From the NCBI GenBank assembly GCA_040904765.1, contig JBBDST010000058.1, positions 1-16,527 on the forward strand: DNA of 16,527 bases, in the 5' to 3' direction. How positions within the stretch are numbered: the stretch's first letter is position 1; every line of letters begins with the position of its first letter. This document shows positions 13,622 to 16,527 of the stretch, one piece after another. A program made the translations under genes and the position numbers. The notes under the pieces were generated by a model that saw only the letters and a program-made list of their open reading frames with translations, was not told where the DNA came from and did no database searches. The DNA comes from JBBDST01 sp040904765 (GTDB lineage Bacteria > Actinomycetota > Nitriliruptoria > Nitriliruptorales > Nitriliruptoraceae).

Positions 13622-13956
13622 CTCCGGTCATTCACGCATCCCAGTTAGACGACGCCACCCCCGTGCACGTTGTCGTCGACGACATCCCCGTGTGTGTCGT
13701 ACGCGTCAAAGAAACCATCTTTGCGGTGTATGACACCTGTTCCCACCAGTGCTGGTCGTTGTCAGACGGCGGGACCGTGTGGGGTGAAAGCCTCGAATGT
13801 TCGCTGCACGGCGCCACTTTCAACCTGGCAACAGGAGCTGCAGAAACGTTGCCGGCAACCCAGCCGATCCCAACATTTGCAGTCAGCATTGATGACGACA
13901 GCGTGCATGTCGACGTCACCACGATCACCAACGGAGCGCCGTTTCCGCGCCACTAA
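13618..13956 (+). CDS. Rieske-type [2Fe-2S] ferredoxin in the SUF operon
   Basis: A 112-residue soluble Rieske protein resembling the ferredoxin component of non-heme iron oxygenases. Cluster ligands are visible as C41-S-H43 and C61-S-L-H64, separated by 17 residues, with the usual SLSDG and GATFNLATG surroundings; an additional Cys45 lies in the first loop. It has no membrane anchor. The gene overlaps sufD by four bases and precedes sufC. Rieske genes at this place are a recurrent feature of actinobacterial SUF operons, where they may deliver electrons for cluster assembly; no oxygenase partner is present, so a degradative role is unlikely. Confidence 0.93.
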   Translation: MTPVIHASQLDDATPVHVVVDDIPVCVVRVKETIFAVYDTCSHQCWSLSDGGTVWGESLECSLHGATFNLATGAAETLPATQPIPTFAVSIDDDSVHVDVTTITNGAPFPRH

Positions 13957-13978
13957 CGTTGTTATCCATACATTCAAC

Positions 13979-13995
13979 GCACCGTATGGCGGTGC
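13979..13995 (+). other. Intercistronic hairpin just before the sufC ribosome binding site
   Basis: GCACCG-TATGG-CGGTGC forms a perfect 6-bp GC-rich stem with a five-base loop in the 58-bp gap between the Rieske gene and sufC, ending about five bases before the AGGAG of sufC. No U-run follows, so it is not a standard terminator. It could stabilise processed mRNA or modulate sufC translation. Confidence 0.45.
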
Positions 13996-14014
13996 ACAGT
14001 AGGAGTTCATCCTT

Positions 14015-14767
14015 ATGGCAGACCTCGAGATTCGCGACCTGACCGTAGAAGTTGACGGCACACCCATTTTGCATGGCGTCAACCTTGACCTTGACGCAGG
14101 ACGCACCATTGCGTTGATGGGACCAAACGGGTCTGGCAAGTCGACGTTGGCATACGCCATTGCAGGTCACCCTGCCTACGACGTCATCAGCGGCACCATT
14201 ACTTTCCGTGGCACCGAAATTCAAGACCTTACGCCCGATGCGCGGGCCCGCATGGGTGTATTTTTGGCGATGCAGTATCCCGTTGAGGTGCCTGGCGTAT
14301 CACTCACCAACTTCCTGCGCACCGCCGTCAACGCCGTGTCAGACGAAGACGTGCCAATCCGCACGTTCATGGCCCGCCTGCGAGAAGAAATGGCCTCCCT
14401 TGGGGTAGACGAATCATTCCTGCAGCGCTCCATCAACGAAGGTTTCTCCGGTGGGGAAAAGAAACGTTTCGAAATTCTTCAAGCTGCACTGCTGCGTCCC
14501 AAACTGGCCGTTCTTGACGAAACCGACTCAGGACTTGACGTCGACGCGCTCAAAATCGTCTCTGAAGGCGTGAACCGTCTCAAAGCAGACGCAGAAGACC
14601 TTGGCATCTTGATCATCACCCACTACACCCGCATCCTGCGCTACATCAAGCCCGACGAAGTGCACGTTATGTTTGAAGGCACAATCGTGAAATCAGGCGG
14701 TCCTGAACTTGCCGACGAACTTGAAGAGCACGGCTACGAAAACTTGGCTGCGTTAAGCGGCGCCTAA
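14015..14767 (+). CDS. sufC: Fe-S cluster assembly ATPase SufC
   Basis: SufC (250 residues) is the soluble ABC-type ATPase that dimerises on SufB and SufD and drives the conformational change for cluster assembly. Motifs are Walker A GPNGSGKST (36-44), Q-loop Gln87 in AMQYP, signature FSGGEKKR (144-151), Walker B LAVLDETDSGLD (164-175) with Asp168-Glu169, and switch His203 in ITHYTR. The DETDSGLD form and the FSGGEKKR signature are specific to SufC among ABC ATPases. The start has AGGAG nine bases upstream. It is separated from the preceding gene by 58 bp holding a small hairpin, the only gap of note in an otherwise overlapping operon. Confidence 0.97.
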   Translation: MADLEIRDLTVEVDGTPILHGVNLDLDAGRTIALMGPNGSGKSTLAYAIAGHPAYDVISGTITFRGTEIQDLTPDARARMGVFLAMQYPVEVPGVSLTNFLRTAVNAVSDEDVPIRTFMARLREEMASLGVDESFLQRSINEGFSGGEKKRFEILQAALLRPKLAVLDETDSGLDVDALKIVSEGVNRLKADAEDLGILIITHYTRILRYIKPDEVHVMFEGTIVKSGGPELADELEEHGYENLAALSGA

Positions 14768-14813
14768 ACCGACACAGCATTGGCCAACAAGCGCGAAAAA
14801 AAGGAGGGAAGTG

Positions 14814-16049
14814 ATGACACTTGATGTTGCGGCACTACGCCGCGAATTTCCCACCCTTGCGCGCATAATCGACGGGCATCGGCTCGTCTATCTCGACTCG
14901 GCAGCGTCGTCACAAACGCCACTGTCGGTGCTCGACGCGATGGACATCTACTACCGCCGGTCACGTTCCAACGTGCACCGCGGCGTGTACCAACTCGCTG
15001 AAGAAGCAACCGACATGTACGAAGGCGCCCGCACGGCCATCGCACAACTCGTCGATGCTGACCCACGCGGGGTCGTGTTCACCAAAAACGCAACCGAAGC
15101 CTGCAACCTGGTCGCTTACTCGTGGGTGAGGCGACGTCTTGGCCCAGATGATGTGCTGCTCACTACCGTCATGGAACACCACGCCAATCACGTGCCGTTT
15201 GTGTATGCCGCCAACGAATGCGGGTTTGAAGTCCGTCATATTCCGCTGACCGACACCGGCGAACTAGATTTGATTGCAGCCAAAGAACTCATGCGTGACG
15301 GACGGGTCACGTTTGCTGCGATCGGACACGTGTCAAACGTGCTTGGCACCATCAACGACGTGCCAACGATCGTGTCGATGCTCCGTCGCGCCAATCCTGA
15401 GGTCGTCATTCACATCGACGGCACCCAGGCAGTCCCACACTTGCCCGTGTCGTTTCGTAGCCTCGACGTCGATTTTTACGCGTTTACCGGCCACAAGATG
15501 CTCGGCCCAACCGGCATCGGTGTGCTGCTTGGCAAACCCGAACGGCTCGAAGCAATGGATCCGTTCCTTGCCGGCGGAGACATGATCGTCGACGTGACCC
15601 TGACCGGCGCTACCTGGAACGAAATTCCTCATAAATTCGAAGCTGGCACTCCCATGATTGCCGAAGCCGCTGGGCTGACCGCCGCCGTCACGTTCCTTCA
15701 AGACGTCGGTCTTGACGCCATACGTCAACACGAACGGCAACTGACCGGCGTCTTTCTCGACGCGTTGCAACACGTCGATGGCGTGACGGTGTATGGCCCA
15801 ACTGATGTCGATAAGCGTCTTGGGGCGATCTCGTTCATGCTTGAGGGGGTGCATCCGCACGACATCGGTGCGATGCTTGGGTCGCGTGGCGTGTGCGTGC
15901 GGGTCGGGCATCACTGTGCCAAACCGCTGATGCGCTGCCTTAACGTCAATGCGACCGCACGTGCCAGCCTGTACATCTATAACGCTGAAGACGACCTTGA
16001 GCCGTTCATCACCGGACTGCGTGACGCGCGCGCGTTTTTCGCCCGCTAA
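14814..16049 (+). CDS. sufS: Cysteine desulfurase SufS
   Basis: SufS (411 residues) takes sulfur from cysteine with pyridoxal phosphate and passes it to SufU. Landmarks include YLDSAASSQTP (26-36), THE PLP-contact region with EHHANHVP (121-128), DGTQAVPH (202-209), the Schiff-base Lys228 in FTGHKMLGPTGIG, and the sulfur-carrying Cys368 in VGHHCAKP. His349 in VHPHD matches the SufS histidine that takes over a zinc ligand position when SufU docks in Bacillus. I chose the ATG at 14814 because AAGGAGG lies six bases upstream; the GTG immediately before it is only three bases from that site. The sufU gene follows after nine bases. Confidence 0.96.
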   Translation: MTLDVAALRREFPTLARIIDGHRLVYLDSAASSQTPLSVLDAMDIYYRRSRSNVHRGVYQLAEEATDMYEGARTAIAQLVDADPRGVVFTKNATEACNLVAYSWVRRRLGPDDVLLTTVMEHHANHVPFVYAANECGFEVRHIPLTDTGELDLIAAKELMRDGRVTFAAIGHVSNVLGTINDVPTIVSMLRRANPEVVIHIDGTQAVPHLPVSFRSLDVDFYAFTGHKMLGPTGIGVLLGKPERLEAMDPFLAGGDMIVDVTLTGATWNEIPHKFEAGTPMIAEAAGLTAAVTFLQDVGLDAIRQHERQLTGVFLDALQHVDGVTVYGPTDVDKRLGAISFMLEGVHPHDIGAMLGSRGVCVRVGHHCAKPLMRCLNVNATARASLYIYNAEDDLEPFITGLRDARAFFAR

Positions 16050-16058
16050 GGAGTGGTT

Positions 16059-16527
16059 ATGGACCCGCTTGAAGACCTCTACCAGGAAATCATCCTGGAT
16101 CACTACCGCAAGCCGCTGAACAACGCAGCTGAGCTGGCCAACGAAGACGTGCATGTGCACCACTCAAACCCGCTGTGTGGTGATGAAATGGACTTGCGGC
16201 TCCGGGTCGTTGACGATCGGGTTGATGCGGTTGTGTTCTCAGGTGAGGGCTGCTCGATCAGTCAGGCGTCGGCCTCAGTGATGACCGACGTGGTTCTCTC
16301 CCGCGCCCTGTCTGACGCACTCGATCTCACCGAAGAGTTTCGCCGGATGATGCACGGGGATGCACCAACCCGCATTGACGATCTTAAAGATGCGGTCGCG
16401 TTCACCGGCGTCGCCAAATTTCCGGTGCGCGTTAAATGTGCGCTGCTTGGCTGGATGGCGTTGAAAGACGCCGTCGAAACCTACCAACGTGGTGCGGCGC
16501 AAAACACCGTGACCTATGACGAGGAGT
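16059..16527 (+). CDS. sufU: Zinc-dependent sulfurtransferase SufU, C-terminus cut by window edge
   Basis: The visible 156 residues match SufU, an IscU-like fold that binds zinc and relays sulfur from SufS to the SufBCD complex. It opens with LYQEIILDHYRKPLNN (7-22) and has the zinc ligands Cys40 and Asp42 in NPLCGDE, Cys65 in GEGCSIS and Cys127 in KCALLGW. The insertion between the second and third cysteine that distinguishes SufU from IscU is present (about 80-105). The ATG is preceded by AAGGAG, and the gene starts nine bases after sufS. The frame is open to the last base, so the end, and any PaaD-like gene that often follows, lie beyond the window. Confidence 0.95.
   Translation, partial: MDPLEDLYQEIILDHYRKPLNNAAELANEDVHVHHSNPLCGDEMDLRLRVVDDRVDAVVFSGEGCSISQASASVMTDVVLSRALSDALDLTEEFRRMMHGDAPTRIDDLKDAVAFTGVAKFPVRVKCALLGWMALKDAVETYQRGAAQNTVTYDEE

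Noticed and set aside
1..16527. tRNA or rRNA genes, CRISPR array, insertion sequence, prophage or toxin-antitoxin pair
   Set aside because: No repeats with spacers, transposase or integrase motifs, cloverleaf signatures or paired small toxin genes were seen on either strand.

Overview
The window looks like a chromosomal contig from an actinobacterium. The SUF operon has the actinobacterial order sufR-sufB-sufD-Rieske-sufC-sufS-sufU, there is a DtxR/IdeR-type regulator with iron-box-like operators, GTG starts are used, -10 elements are of the TAnnnT type, and base composition is moderately GC-rich. An Acidimicrobiia-like or environmental actinobacterial MAG is my guess, not something the sequence proves. 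A run of ten Ns at 1799-1808 marks an assembly gap.

Left third (1-5191): iron acquisition and its regulator. A 3'-truncated gene of unknown function (1-427, minus) diverges from an FbpA/FutA-like Fe(III)-binding lipoprotein (620-1720). A fused two-domain FbpB-like permease follows (1781-3412). The ATPase FbpC is on the opposite strand (3409-4449) and meets the permease tail to tail with interlocked stop codons. FbpC in turn diverges from a DtxR/IdeR-family protein (4499-5191). Two 19-bp operators identical at 15 of 19 positions (532-550 and 4475-4493) sit at the two outer promoters, so a transporter split over both strands could still be controlled as one iron regulon. The DtxR-like protein keeps the ancillary metal ligands but appears to have lost the primary-site ligands Cys102, Glu105 and His106 of DtxR.

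Middle (5217-9800): downstream of the regulator on the plus strand are an orphan GroES-like co-chaperonin, a HisC-like PLP aminotransferase and a TlpA/ResA-type thioredoxin lipoprotein. These meet a minus-strand pair (YqeY and an unrecognised protein). A saccharopine-dehydrogenase-like oxidoreductase (plus) then converges on a small Cys/His-rich protein of unknown function (minus). All three convergent pairs in the window overlap by exactly four bases.

Right (9801-16527): an iron-sulfur cluster assembly operon. A 265-bp regulatory region carries a strong inverted repeat (TGAAAC-N6-GTTTCA) at the predicted start of transcription of sufR. Then follow sufR, sufB, sufD and a Rieske ferredoxin, joined by three successive ATGA overlaps, then sufC, sufS and sufU, the last cut by the window end. 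SufS (desulfurase) and SufU (zinc sulfurtransferase) supply sulfur to the SufBCD scaffold, and SufR probably senses cluster status through three or four cysteines. The window therefore links iron import, iron sensing and Fe-S assembly. No rRNA, tRNA, CRISPR array, insertion sequence or prophage was seen.
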